Notes: generated by a model not told the origin, from the sequence alone. Shown: positions 1-8,841, counted from the first letter of the stretch. The stretch is 44,188 nucleotides of DNA from Deltaproteobacteria bacterium tcs-42 (GCA_002049545.1 LLYT01000012.1:1-44188); one strand, 5' to 3'. Translations and numbers: made by a program.

Positions 1-53
1 GGCAGATAAAACTCTTCAAAGGCCAGTTGTTTGTCGGACGATGTTCGATACAT
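1..53 (-). mobile_element. N-terminus of a partial IS transposase (IS5/IS1182-like), truncated by window edge
   Basis: Reverse strand from the CAT at 51-53 reads MYRTSSDKQLAFEEFYL..., resembling the N-termini of IS5/IS1182-type transposases (MYRTS...QL.FE.FYLPFGG...). Too short to confirm. Confidence 0.45.
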
Positions 54-211
54 AAAGTGACCGTCAGGTGCAAGGGTTTGAAGGGTAACCACTCAATTTC
101 CTTGCGGATTTTACCACAAAAACGGGAACTTTTACAAATAGTTTCAGGGAGTTAGGCTTTTTTCAGGAAGCCCTACTTAACTTTCAATAATTCTATCACT
201 TCACGTTCAAT

Positions 212-238
212 GGGACAGGCACCTGCGGAGCCAGTCCC
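212..238. repeat. REP-like hairpin repeat, copy 1 (GGGACAGGCACCTGCGGAGCCAGTCCC)
   Basis: Imperfect palindrome GGGACaGGCaCC-tgc-GGaGCCaGTCCC; near-identical copies at 1274-1300 and 3058-3084, partial copy at 1958. Confidence 0.8.
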
Positions 239-412
239 TGCGGACAACGGTTCCAGTTCTGCATTTTGAATATTTCACGTTCAGTCATTGGTGTATCAAC
301 ACACTCTGTCCATGGTTGAAACAAACAGATCTTGAAACTTAAGCCTTCTGTTTTTCCCACCTTGAATCCTGATCAAGATCGACAAACCTCAACATATTAT
401 TAGCCGCGGTCA

Positions 413-495
413 CAATCTGTGAAAATCTGTAATACCAAGAACAAATATCCATGATTTTAAGCCTTTATACAACAGATCCTGACAGATTTTCACCC
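413..495. repeat. Inverted-repeat element (copy 1) with termini GTGAAAATCTGT / ACAGATTTTCAC
   Basis: Perfect 12-bp inverted repeat at 419-430 and 482-493; diverged second copy at 1991-2075 shares AATCTGTAATACCAA...AACAGATC.TGACAGATTTTCAC. Confidence 0.75.
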
Positions 496-499
496 CGGC

Positions 500-726
500 C
501 TACCTGCCTTTAAGAAAATCGTCCGGTTTTATGTCAGCCTGTTTCAAGATCGCTCGCAATGTTCCCTCAGGCATATCCCCCGGATGATTCGGGATCGTGG
601 TAAAGCGCTTCGTCTCAGGGTTGCACCAGATTTCATGACTCCCGGCAGCGTGCCGATCAAAAGAAAACCAAACCCTCGAAGTCGTTTGACGATGACCCTG
701 TACCTGAAGCCGGCCAGTCGTCCCAT
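500..726 (-). pseudogene. hicA: HicA-type mRNA interferase toxin, apparently frameshifted
   Basis: The frame from 726 reads MGRLAGFRYRVIVKRLRGFGF; after a 1-nt shift near 660-665 the other frame reads FDRHAAGSHEIWCNPETKRFTTIPNHPGDMPEGTLRAILKQADIKPDDFLKGR*, a canonical HicA C-terminus including the GSHEIW histidine motif. Confidence 0.8.
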
Positions 727-727
727 A

Positions 728-958
728 TTAGTCCCCTACAACCATCTGCATATCGAAACTCTTCTTCACAGGCTTCAATTTCGGCTTCTCTTTGCGTTCG
801 GCCTGTGCCTCGAGAAGCCTGCGAGCCACATCGCGTGCGATTTCGAGGGTTTCGTTAACAGTACGCCCCTGAGCTACCAAACCCTGGACATCCTCTGAAG
901 TAGCAAGGTACACACCTTCAGGTAATTTTTCGACATGGATCTGAATCATCCGTTCCAT
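728..958 (-). CDS. hicB: HicB-like antitoxin
   Basis: MERMIQIHVEKLPEGVYLATSEDVQGLVAQGRTVNETLEIARDVARRLLEAQ matches the HicB partial RNase H-like fold pattern; adjacent to hicA. Confidence 0.8.
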   Translation of the reverse strand: MERMIQIHVEKLPEGVYLATSEDVQGLVAQGRTVNETLEIARDVARRLLEAQAERKEKPKLKPVKKSFDMQMVVGD

Positions 959-1191
959 GTTTGCTCACCTTTCATAATGTAGGGGGGGGTAGAGTAGAGA
1001 ACTGGTTCTTTCGCCGCAGGTTCAGCATATCTGTTTCCGCCCCTTTCGTTTGACTGTGCCTTAAGTCTTTGATTCAGTATTTCTTCGCCACGAGCAACTG
1101 AACCAAAAATACCTAACCTGGTAACACCGTACCTTTTTGCCAAGTCGTCTCGATGTTGGGCTAATATCTCTAATACTTCAGCTCTATTCAT
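946..1191 (-). pseudogene. Truncated MntA-like nucleotidyltransferase remnant
   Basis: MNRAEVLEILAQHRDDLAKRYGVTRLGIFGSVARGE is typical of small nucleotidyltransferases (GS motif), but the downstream D-x-D part is missing and unrelated low-complexity-like sequence follows. Confidence 0.55.
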
Positions 1192-1201
1192 ACAAAACCT
1201 C

Positions 1202-1220
1202 TGAGGGGGAGCAGGTACCT
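1202..1220. repeat. Second REP-like motif, copy A (CTGAGGGGGAGCAGGTACC)
   Basis: Similar to 2990-3014 (CTGAGGGGGACCGGTACTATTCCCC) and 1914-1930 (GCAGGTACTATTCCCC). Confidence 0.5.
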
Positions 1221-1273
1221 TTTAGTGAGGGGATCCCTCTCTCAACCCACTTACAATCTCTTCATTTCTGAAA

Positions 1274-1300
1274 GGGACAGGCAACCTTGGAGCCAGTCCC
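1274..1300. repeat. REP-like hairpin repeat, copy 2
   Basis: GGGACAGGCAACCTTGGAGCCAGTCCC, same core as 212-238. Confidence 0.75.
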
Positions 1301-1325
1301 TCTACGGCCACATTGCAGCACTGAG

Positions 1326-1604
1326 CTATCGTTTCAAATCCCGGTACAAGTTTTCATGTGATCCGAGGAGTAATAACAAACGTGTATTGGGATCGTATTC
1401 ATAGGCCAGCAATGTCAGTTGACCTCTGCACTTGAACGTGTAGACGAAAACCCCGGCCAAATCCCCCCTTTTGGCTGCCCCCAAGGTTGGATCCCGGACA
1501 ATATCGGCAACGGCATCATCCACATCGGCTTTCTGGTTTGCATGCAAGCGCTTATAGGCACGTTTAAACATGGCACTTTGTTGCACCGATATATCGTTAC
1601 TCAT
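1326..1604 (-). CDS. RelE/ParE-superfamily toxin (YafQ/mRNA interferase-like)
   Basis: MSNDISVQQSAMFKRAYKRLHANQKADVDDAVADIVRDPTLGAAKRGDLAGVFVYTFKCRGQLTLLAYEYDPNTRLLLLLGSHENLYRDLKR; the GDLAG..VY.F and G.HE.LYRDLK features fit RelE-like toxins; the start overlaps the antitoxin stop. Confidence 0.75.
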   Translation of the reverse strand: MSNDISVQQSAMFKRAYKRLHANQKADVDDAVADIVRDPTLGAAKRGDLAGVFVYTFKCRGQLTLLAYEYDPNTRLLLLLGSHENLYRDLKR

Positions 1605-1830
1605 CAACCCTCTGGCCTTCAGCAACAAAAGGTGTGGCAAGCGACGCCCCCTCTGCACGTGCGATAAGAAGATCCCGAATAAAATCGACGGAAAGATCGG
1701 GATTATCTAAAGCGGTTCTGCCAACCAGGGCCCAGAACTCTATTTGCCCTGCAATGGTGCGACGTTCTGCGCGTGCTTGAAACCTTGCCTGATCATACAA
1801 TGCATCATCTATACGTACCGGCTTGCCCAT
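1597..1830 (-). CDS. ParD-like/TA-system antitoxin
   Basis: MGKPVRIDDALYDQARFQARAERRTIAGQIEFWALVGRTALDNPDLSVDFIRDLL: ParD-like antitoxin pattern; overlaps the downstream toxin (agggttgATGAgtaa). Confidence 0.75.
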   Translation of the reverse strand: MGKPVRIDDALYDQARFQARAERRTIAGQIEFWALVGRTALDNPDLSVDFIRDLLIARAEGASLATPFVAEGQRVDE

Positions 1831-1957
1831 ATTTTTCACCTCGAATCGATTTGCCACAAATGTAGTATCAGTATAAGACAAGTTAAGTTGCAGCGCAAGA
1901 AATCGCTGTGATGAGCAGGTACTATTCCCCGACTGTCAACTCGACTTTACGTGCAAA

Positions 1958-1990
1958 GGGACAGGCACCCTTGCCCCCCCCTTGGACCCC
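1958..1990. repeat. REP-like repeat, degenerate copy 3
   Basis: AAAGGGACAGGCACCCTTGCCCCCCCCTTGGACCCC retains the 5' half of the repeat. Confidence 0.5.
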
Positions 1991-2075
1991 AATCTGATAA
2001 AAAATCTGTAATACCAAAACGAACATCTACGGTTTTTAGCTTTTAAACAACAGATCTTGACAGATTTTCACTGCG
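1991..2075. repeat. Inverted-repeat element (copy 2)
   Basis: aatctgataaaaaatctgtaataccaaaacgaac...aacagatcttgacagattttcac aligns with 413-495. Confidence 0.7.
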
Positions 2076-2179
2076 GCAAATATTGTCTCTATATTTTAGC
2101 CTTAATCACAATCCAGATACAGGAGATAGGTGTTTAATATTTCTCTTCCAAACCAATCTATAGGTATTTATGTGCATCA

Positions 2180-2944
2180 TTATCTTAACCCTTCAGACTT
2201 TTCCTTAACTTTTAAATATATTTCTTTGATTATATCTTTATGATTCAAAATATTATTTATAGCCTGACACATTTCTTCGGGTTCATCATCATATTGGTGT
2301 GAAATTTCATTTCTTATTTCCCGTAGGTTCATCCACTCCTTAGCGCTACTTATAAAACCTAATTTTTCCAGTTTATTCAGCAAATCAATAAATGGTAACA
2401 CCTCGTCGGTTGGTTCATACGCTTTTAGTAGCAATCTGAAAACCTTGTCACCCAATGTATCTTGCAGCTTTGCAAACCTAAAAAGGTACTGATCAATATC
2501 CTGAACCTCGTCTTTAGTTAGATTTTTATATTTACTAACCGATATAGGAAGAATGGTAGAAATATCACCATAAGCCTCTTCCACTCGCTGCAGATGCTTG
2601 TCACATTCGTTGAAATATCGATTTATTTTAATCTTTGTCAAATCCAATTCTATCCCCTTCTTTGCTTCAAGGTCTATTACTCTGTCGGTAGCAGAAGAAA
2701 AGACAACATCTATTTTTTGCTCTCCAATAACATCTTGCAGTCTTGATAAAAAATCTATCTTTTTATCAAACTTGTCTGCTCCATCATATTCAATAAACAG
2801 ATCAATATCTCCACCTTTTTTGTTATCATCAACTCTGCTGCCAAAGAGGTAGATTTTCACGTCTGAGCCAAAAACACGGTGATTTAATTTTAAAATATTT
2901 TCTATCTCAAATTGCGATAATCTCATTTTTTGCCCTATAGACAC
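2180..2944 (-). CDS. Single-ORF fusion of a MntA-like nucleotidyltransferase and a HEPN (HepT-like) domain
   Basis: N-terminal LFGSRVDDNKKGGDIDLFIEYD (GS-x9-DxD nucleotidyltransferase motif); C-terminal REIRNEISHQYD (R-x4-H-x-Y HEPN RNase motif). Confidence 0.8.
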   Translation of the reverse strand: MSIGQKMRLSQFEIENILKLNHRVFGSDVKIYLFGSRVDDNKKGGDIDLFIEYDGADKFDKKIDFLSRLQDVIGEQKIDVVFSSATDRVIDLEAKKGIELDLTKIKINRYFNECDKHLQRVEEAYGDISTILPISVSKYKNLTKDEVQDIDQYLFRFAKLQDTLGDKVFRLLLKAYEPTDEVLPFIDLLNKLEKLGFISSAKEWMNLREIRNEISHQYDDEPEEMCQAINNILNHKDIIKEIYLKVKEKSEGLR

Positions 2945-2989
2945 CTAACAGGTCAGCAACTGCGGTTCCAACCAATAAAGTCACGAAAC

Positions 2990-3014
2990 CTGAGGGGGAC
3001 CGGTACTATTCCCC
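2990..3014. repeat. Second REP-like motif, copy C (CTGAGGGGGACCGGTACTATTCCCC)
   Basis: GGGGgA...TtCCCC palindromic character; related copies at 1202 and 1914. Confidence 0.55.
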
Positions 3015-3057
3015 GGCTTTAAACTCAAGTTTTAGCGACTTCAACTTCACAATCAAA

Positions 3058-3084
3058 GGGACAGGCACCTGCGGAGCCAGTCCC
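3058..3084. repeat. REP-like hairpin repeat, copy 4
   Basis: GGGACAGGCACCTGCGGAGCCAGTCCC, identical to copy 1. Confidence 0.8.
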
Positions 3085-3268
3085 TTTGGAATCCAGATGT
3101 GGTTATTCCTGCTTAAAAACAAAACCATGAATTTGGGTATAATACTTCTCAAAATCATCTAAATGGTGCTTGATAATTGATTTCACAATATCGCCATTAA
3201 CTTCTTGACATTCATTAATAAAAAAAACCAACAACCATCGGCCGCTGATCAAAGCAGGGGAAGCCCCC

Positions 3269-4483
3269 TTAACCTCGTTGCTGTTGCCGTACCTTGATCA
3301 TAAACTCGGCGATGAAAGCGAGCATAACTCCAGCCATGAGGCCCAACATTGCTGCCAGCGCCACGATAAGGGCCTTGCTTTGACCAACAGGCTTTAACGA
3401 GCGCACCGCTATACTTAAAGCCTTAGTATCCTGATATAGATTAATCTTATTTTCTGCGGCAGCAATTGCATTTCTCTGCTGTTCCTGTTTACTTAAACGC
3501 TGCGCCCGCAAATTGATCAGTTGGCTTTTCGCTTCATCTATTTTTGTTCCTTGTAGTTTAATTGCACGTTGAATTTCTGCAAACTGACCTTCCAACTGCT
3601 GTTCTTCATTCTCCATGGTTACATTTAACCGCTCTCTTAATGTTGCCGATCGTCTTTCATTTTGCTGAATATCGCTGTTCAGCATCAAAAAAAAAGTCAT
3701 AGCCTGCGTAGCGTCATCAACATCAGTAAGTGCGCTATTACGTTTAGAGTAAGACAATTTTAAATTTTTTCCGATAGAGGCAATCTGTTCAGTTAATAGT
3801 TTTTTTGTCTGATCCAGCCCTTTTTTTTGGGAAAGAAGAATTTTTTTCTTATCCTCAAATTCTGCCAATTTCATTTCCGCAGACTCAATTTTGCGTTGCA
3901 AAGATGTTTCTTGCATCCCAAATAATTTTGGATTCTCCAAGTCTTTAAGGATATTACGACTTCTTTCAACTAAAATTTCGTACTGCATTTTCGCTGCCGC
4001 TAAAGTTTCACTATGATTCGCAATAAGTGACATAATTATCGAGTGGTGGAAGTCATCAACATACTGATCATCATCTGCCCCCCCTTTTGATGTAATCATG
4101 ATAATGTTGCTATTTTTTTGTTCTTTAGCATCGACAGAAACTAACCGGCCATTGTGTTTGGTGCTTAACTGCCGATTGGCATCGGGAATATAAACTTTTT
4201 CTAGTTTCAATTTAACACTGCTGGTTCCTTCTATCTCTAACTTTTTAAACGTATTGTCATCTTCAACAAGAGATGTCCCAATTTGCAAAGTTGTTGTGTA
4301 TTCATAGGAGTCCTGTTTCAACAAAACGTATGCGCCACCAACGGACAAACAAAAAATGACAACACCGATGATCAAATATTTCCGTTTCAATAAAATTTGA
4401 AATAGCTGCACTAAGTCAATTTCATCATCAGCGATCTGGCGGGGAAACACTTCTTGCTCTTGTCCATTTAAATGCTTTTCCAT
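3269..4483 (-). CDS. Wzz/chain-length-determinant family protein
   Basis: N-terminal DEIDLVQLFQILLKRKYLIIGVVIFCLSVGGAYVLL TM, long coiled coil, C-terminal TM ALIVALAAMLGLMAGVMLAFIAEF; typical PCP/Wzz layout. Confidence 0.85.
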   Translation of the reverse strand: MEKHLNGQEQEVFPRQIADDEIDLVQLFQILLKRKYLIIGVVIFCLSVGGAYVLLKQDSYEYTTTLQIGTSLVEDDNTFKKLEIEGTSSVKLKLEKVYIPDANRQLSTKHNGRLVSVDAKEQKNSNIIMITSKGGADDDQYVDDFHHSIIMSLIANHSETLAAAKMQYEILVERSRNILKDLENPKLFGMQETSLQRKIESAEMKLAEFEDKKKILLSQKKGLDQTKKLLTEQIASIGKNLKLSYSKRNSALTDVDDATQAMTFFLMLNSDIQQNERRSATLRERLNVTMENEEQQLEGQFAEIQRAIKLQGTKIDEAKSQLINLRAQRLSKQEQQRNAIAAAENKINLYQDTKALSIAVRSLKPVGQSKALIVALAAMLGLMAGVMLAFIAEFMIKVRQQQRG

Positions 4484-4618
4484 AATTAAACCATTTCATA
4501 ATAACGTTTAGAAAACAGGGGGGGATTAACAGCAAAGGAAAAATCGTAACAGCAACCTCTGACAAATTTCTGACTTCACCGTTCCGAACACATATTATTT
4601 TACAAACCTCGTATCGCT

Positions 4619-5626
4619 TCAGGTTGGATAGAAGTCCCGATACCACTTAACAAACCGCTCCACTCCAACCTCAATCGAAGTTTCCGGTTTAAAGCCAACA
4701 TCGGCGACCAATGCTTCAACATTGGCATAGGTCGCAGGAACATCACCTGGTTGCAGCGGCAACATGTTCTTAGCCGCTGTCTTTCCCAGCGCCGTTTCCA
4801 TCACTTCGATCAGGTGCATCAACTCAACGGGATTGTTATTACCGATATTATATAGACGGTATGGTGCACCACTGGTGCCCGGGTCTGGTTCGACTCCCGA
4901 CCATTCTGTGTTGGCTGTTGCAGTGTGGTCAAGGGTGCGCACTACCCCTTCGACAATGTCATCAATATAGGTAAAATCGCGCTGCATTTTACCGTAATTA
5001 AATACATCAATCGGCTCACCAGCTAGGATTGCCCGGGCAAACAGGAACATGGCCATATCGGGGCGTCCCCAAGGCCCATAGACGGTAAAAAAGCGTAAAC
5101 CGGTGGTTGGTAATCGATACAGATGGCTATAGGTATGGGCCATCAGTTCATTCGATTTTTTACTCGCTGCATACAACGATAAAGGATGATCAACATTGTC
5201 GTGGACCGAAAACGGCATGGACGTATTGGCACCGTAAACCGAAGAGGATGAGGCGTAGACGAGATGCTTGATGTCGTTATGACGGCAACACTCGAGAATA
5301 TTGATAAAACCGTGGATATTGCTGTCGATATAGGCGTAAGGATTGGTCAAGGAGTAGCGGACACCCGCCTGGGCCGCCAGATTGACAACCTTGTCAAATT
5401 TCTCCTGCTTGAATAAATCTTCAATCCCCTGGCGATCAACCAGATCGAGCTTGATAAAACGGAAGTTGTCCTGCCCTTCCAACTGTTCCAGGCGAGCATG
5501 CTTCAGGTTGACATCATAATAGTCATTAAGATTGTCCAGCCCGACAACTTCATCCCCACGCGCAAGGAGATATTTTACCAAATGAAAGCCAATAAACCCT
5601 GCAGCACCTGTGACTAAAATTTTCAT
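4619..5626 (-). CDS. NAD-dependent epimerase/dehydratase (UDP-glucuronate 4-epimerase-like)
   Basis: [55 protein letters not shown] catalytic motif; [17 protein letters not shown]. Confidence 0.92.
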   Translation of the reverse strand: MKILVTGAAGFIGFHLVKYLLARGDEVVGLDNLNDYYDVNLKHARLEQLEGQDNFRFIKLDLVDRQGIEDLFKQEKFDKVVNLAAQAGVRYSLTNPYAYIDSNIHGFINILECCRHNDIKHLVYASSSSVYGANTSMPFSVHDNVDHPLSLYAASKKSNELMAHTYSHLYRLPTTGLRFFTVYGPWGRPDMAMFLFARAILAGEPIDVFNYGKMQRDFTYIDDIVEGVVRTLDHTATANTEWSGVEPDPGTSGAPYRLYNIGNNNPVELMHLIEVMETALGKTAAKNMLPLQPGDVPATYANVEALVADVGFKPETSIEVGVERFVKWYRDFYPT

Positions 5627-5676
5627 AGCGTTGTCCAAATCTCATTGTCGCGCAAGTACGCATCTGAAACATAAAA

Positions 5677-5702
5677 CCGGGAGGGAAATATTCCCCTCCC
5701 GG
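5677..5702 (-). terminator. Rho-independent terminator downstream of comEA
   Basis: Perfect 9-bp stem CCGGGAGGG/CCCTCCCGG followed on the minus strand by TTTTATGTTT. Confidence 0.7.
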
Positions 5703-5743
5703 CATTGTAACGACGAAAGCGACCAAAATACAGTAACTATTGA

Positions 5744-6025
5744 CTATTCCTGCTCTTCTACAGTTAATTGATCACGCAGCTTTACTAGAGTTTTATCACC
5801 GATGCCATTAATTTCAACGATTTGACCGACACTGGTGAATTTATGTTGATTACGATATTCAACTATTTTTTGTGATTTTACCTCACCGAGACCTTTTAAT
5901 TCGGCCAGTTGTTCAACAGTGGCAGTATTAAGGTTGACTTTACCCTGAGCTGATACAGGCAGTCCGACAAAACATAAAGCCAAAACCAACAGACCGGTCA
6001 CAAGTAAATTTTTCACTTTTCGCAT
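5744..6025 (-). CDS. comEA: ComEA-family helix-hairpin-helix protein
   Basis: Signal peptide followed by GKVNLNTATVEQLAELKGLGEVKSQKIVEYRNQHKFTSVGQIVEINGIGDKTLVKLRDQLTV. Confidence 0.9.
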   Translation of the reverse strand: MRKVKNLLVTGLLVLALCFVGLPVSAQGKVNLNTATVEQLAELKGLGEVKSQKIVEYRNQHKFTSVGQIVEINGIGDKTLVKLRDQLTVEEQE

Positions 6026-6171
6026 AATAAACCCCTCATATAGTTAGTGTTTTAGATTGAACGGTTGAACGGTAGAATTACTTTACAAAGAATGGCCCCC
6101 TTCGCATGTGTCCAGAATGAACACTGATGTGAGATTAACATCGAACAATGACAATGCAAAGAAAAAAATGA

Positions 6172-6768
6172 TTATTCTTCCGCTGCAACAATCATCTCAG
6201 CAACTGCCGGAAGATCATTCACTATTTCTGCCCGATAAGTTGCGACAGCCTCCTCAAAATCTCTACCATGACCAGTTTTAACCAGATAAGAACAACAACC
6301 TGCTGCATGCCCAGCCTGGATATCAGCAAGTTTGTCACCGACCATAAATGAGTTTACAAGGTCTATATTTAGTTCTTTCGCAGCTTCCAGTAACATTCCA
6401 GGCTTACCTTTGCGGCATTCACAATCACAGCGATACTCCCCCTGTCCACAGGTTGGATGATGAGGACAAACATAGATCCCAGCAAGAGAAACATTATACT
6501 GTTCCAGCAAGTTCGTCATATGGAGATGGAGTTTTTCGACTTGGTGCGGGTTAAAGTATCCGCGGGCAATCCCAGATTGGTTAGTCACAACGACCAGCAG
6601 GAAACCTGCCTGCTGAAGTTTTTTAAGAGCTCCTGGCACACCTGGGATAAATTCAAAATCATCGACATGAATCAGATAATCTTTTTCAACGTTGATGGTT
6701 CCATCACGATCTAAAAATACTGCTTTGTGGAGCCGTTTTTTCTTATCCTCCCCTGATACCTCATTCAT
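6172..6768 (-). CDS. gmhB: D-glycero-beta-D-manno-heptose-1,7-bisphosphate 7-phosphatase
   Basis: KAVFLDRDGTINVEKDYL HAD motif; CPHHPTCGQGEYRCDCECRKGKPGMLLEA zinc loop. Confidence 0.93.
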   Translation of the reverse strand: MNEVSGEDKKKRLHKAVFLDRDGTINVEKDYLIHVDDFEFIPGVPGALKKLQQAGFLLVVVTNQSGIARGYFNPHQVEKLHLHMTNLLEQYNVSLAGIYVCPHHPTCGQGEYRCDCECRKGKPGMLLEAAKELNIDLVNSFMVGDKLADIQAGHAAGCCSYLVKTGHGRDFEEAVATYRAEIVNDLPAVAEMIVAAEE

Positions 6769-8230
6769 CAGCGTATCGTTGAATAATTGTTTCAACAATA
6801 TTGGTCGTCGATTTGTCTTCAACAAATTGAATCAGCTCAACTCGACCCCCATAACTTTCAACAAGCTCTTTGCCGACAACCTCTTCCACTTGATAATCTC
6901 CGCCTTTTACCAGAACATCTGGGCGTATGCTCTGCAGCAATTCCAACGGGGTATCCTCTTCAAAAACAACCAGATAGTCAACACAGCCCAATGCAGCAAG
7001 AATCTGAGCTCGCTCTGACTCATCCAAAAGAGGACGTTTATCCCCTTTGAGCCTGCGGATCGAAGCATCAGAGTTGAGACCCAGTACCAATAGATCTCCA
7101 AGTTGACGAGCTTTTTGCAGATATTTCACGTGCCCAACGTGTAGCAAATCGAAGCAACCATTGGTAAAAATTATCTTCATCCCCTTAGCACGTTTATGTT
7201 CCAGTATCACTGCCATAGCTTTGGCAGTTTGAATTTTTTGCTCAATATCAGAATACTGCTGCTTTGCCGTTTCAAGAACTTCAGTGGAGGACACAGATGA
7301 AGTGCCAACCTTACCAACAACAACCCCGGCACCAATATTAGACAACCAACCAGCATCCATCATATTCAGTCCGGCAGCCAATCCAAGGCCAAGAAGTGCT
7401 AAAACGGTATCTCCCGCACCAGTGACATCAAAAACCTCGCGTGCCTGAGTCGGCAAGTGTTTCACCCCCTCCTGAGTAAATATTGACATCCCCTCTTCAC
7501 TTCGGGTAATCACCAGGGCACCGAGTTTCAGTTCCCCCATCAAACTGTTTCCCACCTCTAACAAGGAGGAATCATCCACGATCTTGACACCAGTCGCCAA
7601 TTCGACTTCTTTTCGATTCGGCGTTAATAAAGTTGCTCCGCAATATTTAGAGTAATTCTCCCCTTTAGGGTCGACAACAACTGGAATTCCTTTGAGTCGG
7701 CTAAAAGCAAAAATAGCCTTTAGAACTTTGTTGGTCAGCACCCCCTTGAGATAGTCGGAGACAAGAATCACCTGAAAATTTTCACGACACGTTTCAAGGT
7801 AAGCAATAATCGCATTTCCTGCCTCTTCATCAATATCTATCCGACATTCTCGATCGATGCGTAAAACCTGTTGATTACTCGACAGGACACGCGTCTTACG
7901 GGTTGTTTTGCGTCCTTGATTTAAAAATATTCCATCGTTTTTTATATTCAAATTGTTTGTAATATCTACCAACTTATGTCCATCTAAATCATCACCGATA
8001 ACACTGACAACTGAAACATGACAACCCAACTCAAGTAAGTTAACAGCGACATTGCCTGCCCCTCCAAGTCGCATATCTTCTTTAACAACATCGACAACTT
8101 GCACAGGCGCTTCCGGGGAAATTCGATCGGTACGACCCCAGACATATTCATCAAGCATCAGATCACCAATCACTAATGCATTTAAGTTTGACATTTTAGA
8201 AAAGAAATCTTCTATCTCAAAACTGTTCAT
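6761..8230 (-). CDS. hldE: Bifunctional heptose-7-phosphate kinase / heptose-1-phosphate adenylyltransferase
   Basis: PfkB-type domain (DVTGAGDTVLALLGLGLAAG) plus C-terminal cytidylyltransferase-like domain (IIFTNGCFDLLHVGHVKYLQKAR). Confidence 0.95.
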   Translation of the reverse strand: MNSFEIEDFFSKMSNLNALVIGDLMLDEYVWGRTDRISPEAPVQVVDVVKEDMRLGGAGNVAVNLLELGCHVSVVSVIGDDLDGHKLVDITNNLNIKNDGIFLNQGRKTTRKTRVLSSNQQVLRIDRECRIDIDEEAGNAIIAYLETCRENFQVILVSDYLKGVLTNKVLKAIFAFSRLKGIPVVVDPKGENYSKYCGATLLTPNRKEVELATGVKIVDDSSLLEVGNSLMGELKLGALVITRSEEGMSIFTQEGVKHLPTQAREVFDVTGAGDTVLALLGLGLAAGLNMMDAGWLSNIGAGVVVGKVGTSSVSSTEVLETAKQQYSDIEQKIQTAKAMAVILEHKRAKGMKIIFTNGCFDLLHVGHVKYLQKARQLGDLLVLGLNSDASIRRLKGDKRPLLDESERAQILAALGCVDYLVVFEEDTPLELLQSIRPDVLVKGGDYQVEEVVGKELVESYGGRVELIQFVEDKSTTNIVETIIQRYADE

Positions 8231-8250
8231 TCTTAACCATCTTTCAATTA

Positions 8251-8841
8251 TTATTTATCAGCATCAAAGGCTTCATCAACCAACAGACAAAGCAAGTGTA
8301 TCAGAACAATATGGCCCTCCTGAATATGGGAAGTAATGGCACTCGGAACCGTCAATGCGTGGTCCACAAATGGGGCAATTCGTCCCCCTGAACCACCAAG
8401 AAAACCAACTGTCGTACAGTGATGTTCTTTCGCAGTAAGGAGTCCTTTCAAAACATTTTCGGAGTTACCACTGGTAGAAAAGCCAAGAACCAAATCCCCT
8501 GGTTGAGCCAATGCTCGAATCTGACGACAAAAAATCTCGTTAAAGCCATAATCGTTACCAACTGCCGTTAATATTGAACTATCAGTTGTCAAGGCAATGG
8601 CTGGCAAGGCCTGACGTTCAGTAACAAAGCGACCGACAAGTTCTGCAGCCAAATGTTGCGCATCAGCTGCCGAACCACCATTTCCCATTACCAGAACCTT
8701 TTTCCCATTTTTAAGCTGTTGCACGAGAAAAGGTGCAACACGTTCCAGAGCAGGAGCTAATTCAACTTTCATCTGCTCTGTAACTCGATTATGTTCGTCA
8801 AAGTATTCACATACTTTTTTTTTCATTGTTTCAAACTCCAA
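8251..8841 (-). CDS. gmhA: Sedoheptulose-7-phosphate isomerase
   Basis: SIS domain, VLVMGNGGSAADAQHLAAELVGRF and FSTSGNSENVLKGLL. Confidence 0.95.
   Translation of the reverse strand: MEFETMKKKVCEYFDEHNRVTEQMKVELAPALERVAPFLVQQLKNGKKVLVMGNGGSAADAQHLAAELVGRFVTERQALPAIALTTDSSILTAVGNDYGFNEIFCRQIRALAQPGDLVLGFSTSGNSENVLKGLLTAKEHHCTTVGFLGGSGGRIAPFVDHALTVPSAITSHIQEGHIVLIHLLCLLVDEAFDADK

Noticed and set aside
200-3090. Integron/attC cassette array
   Set aside because: The repeats lack a consistent attC architecture (paired RYYYAAC/GTTRRRY core sites) and no integron integrase is present in the window.
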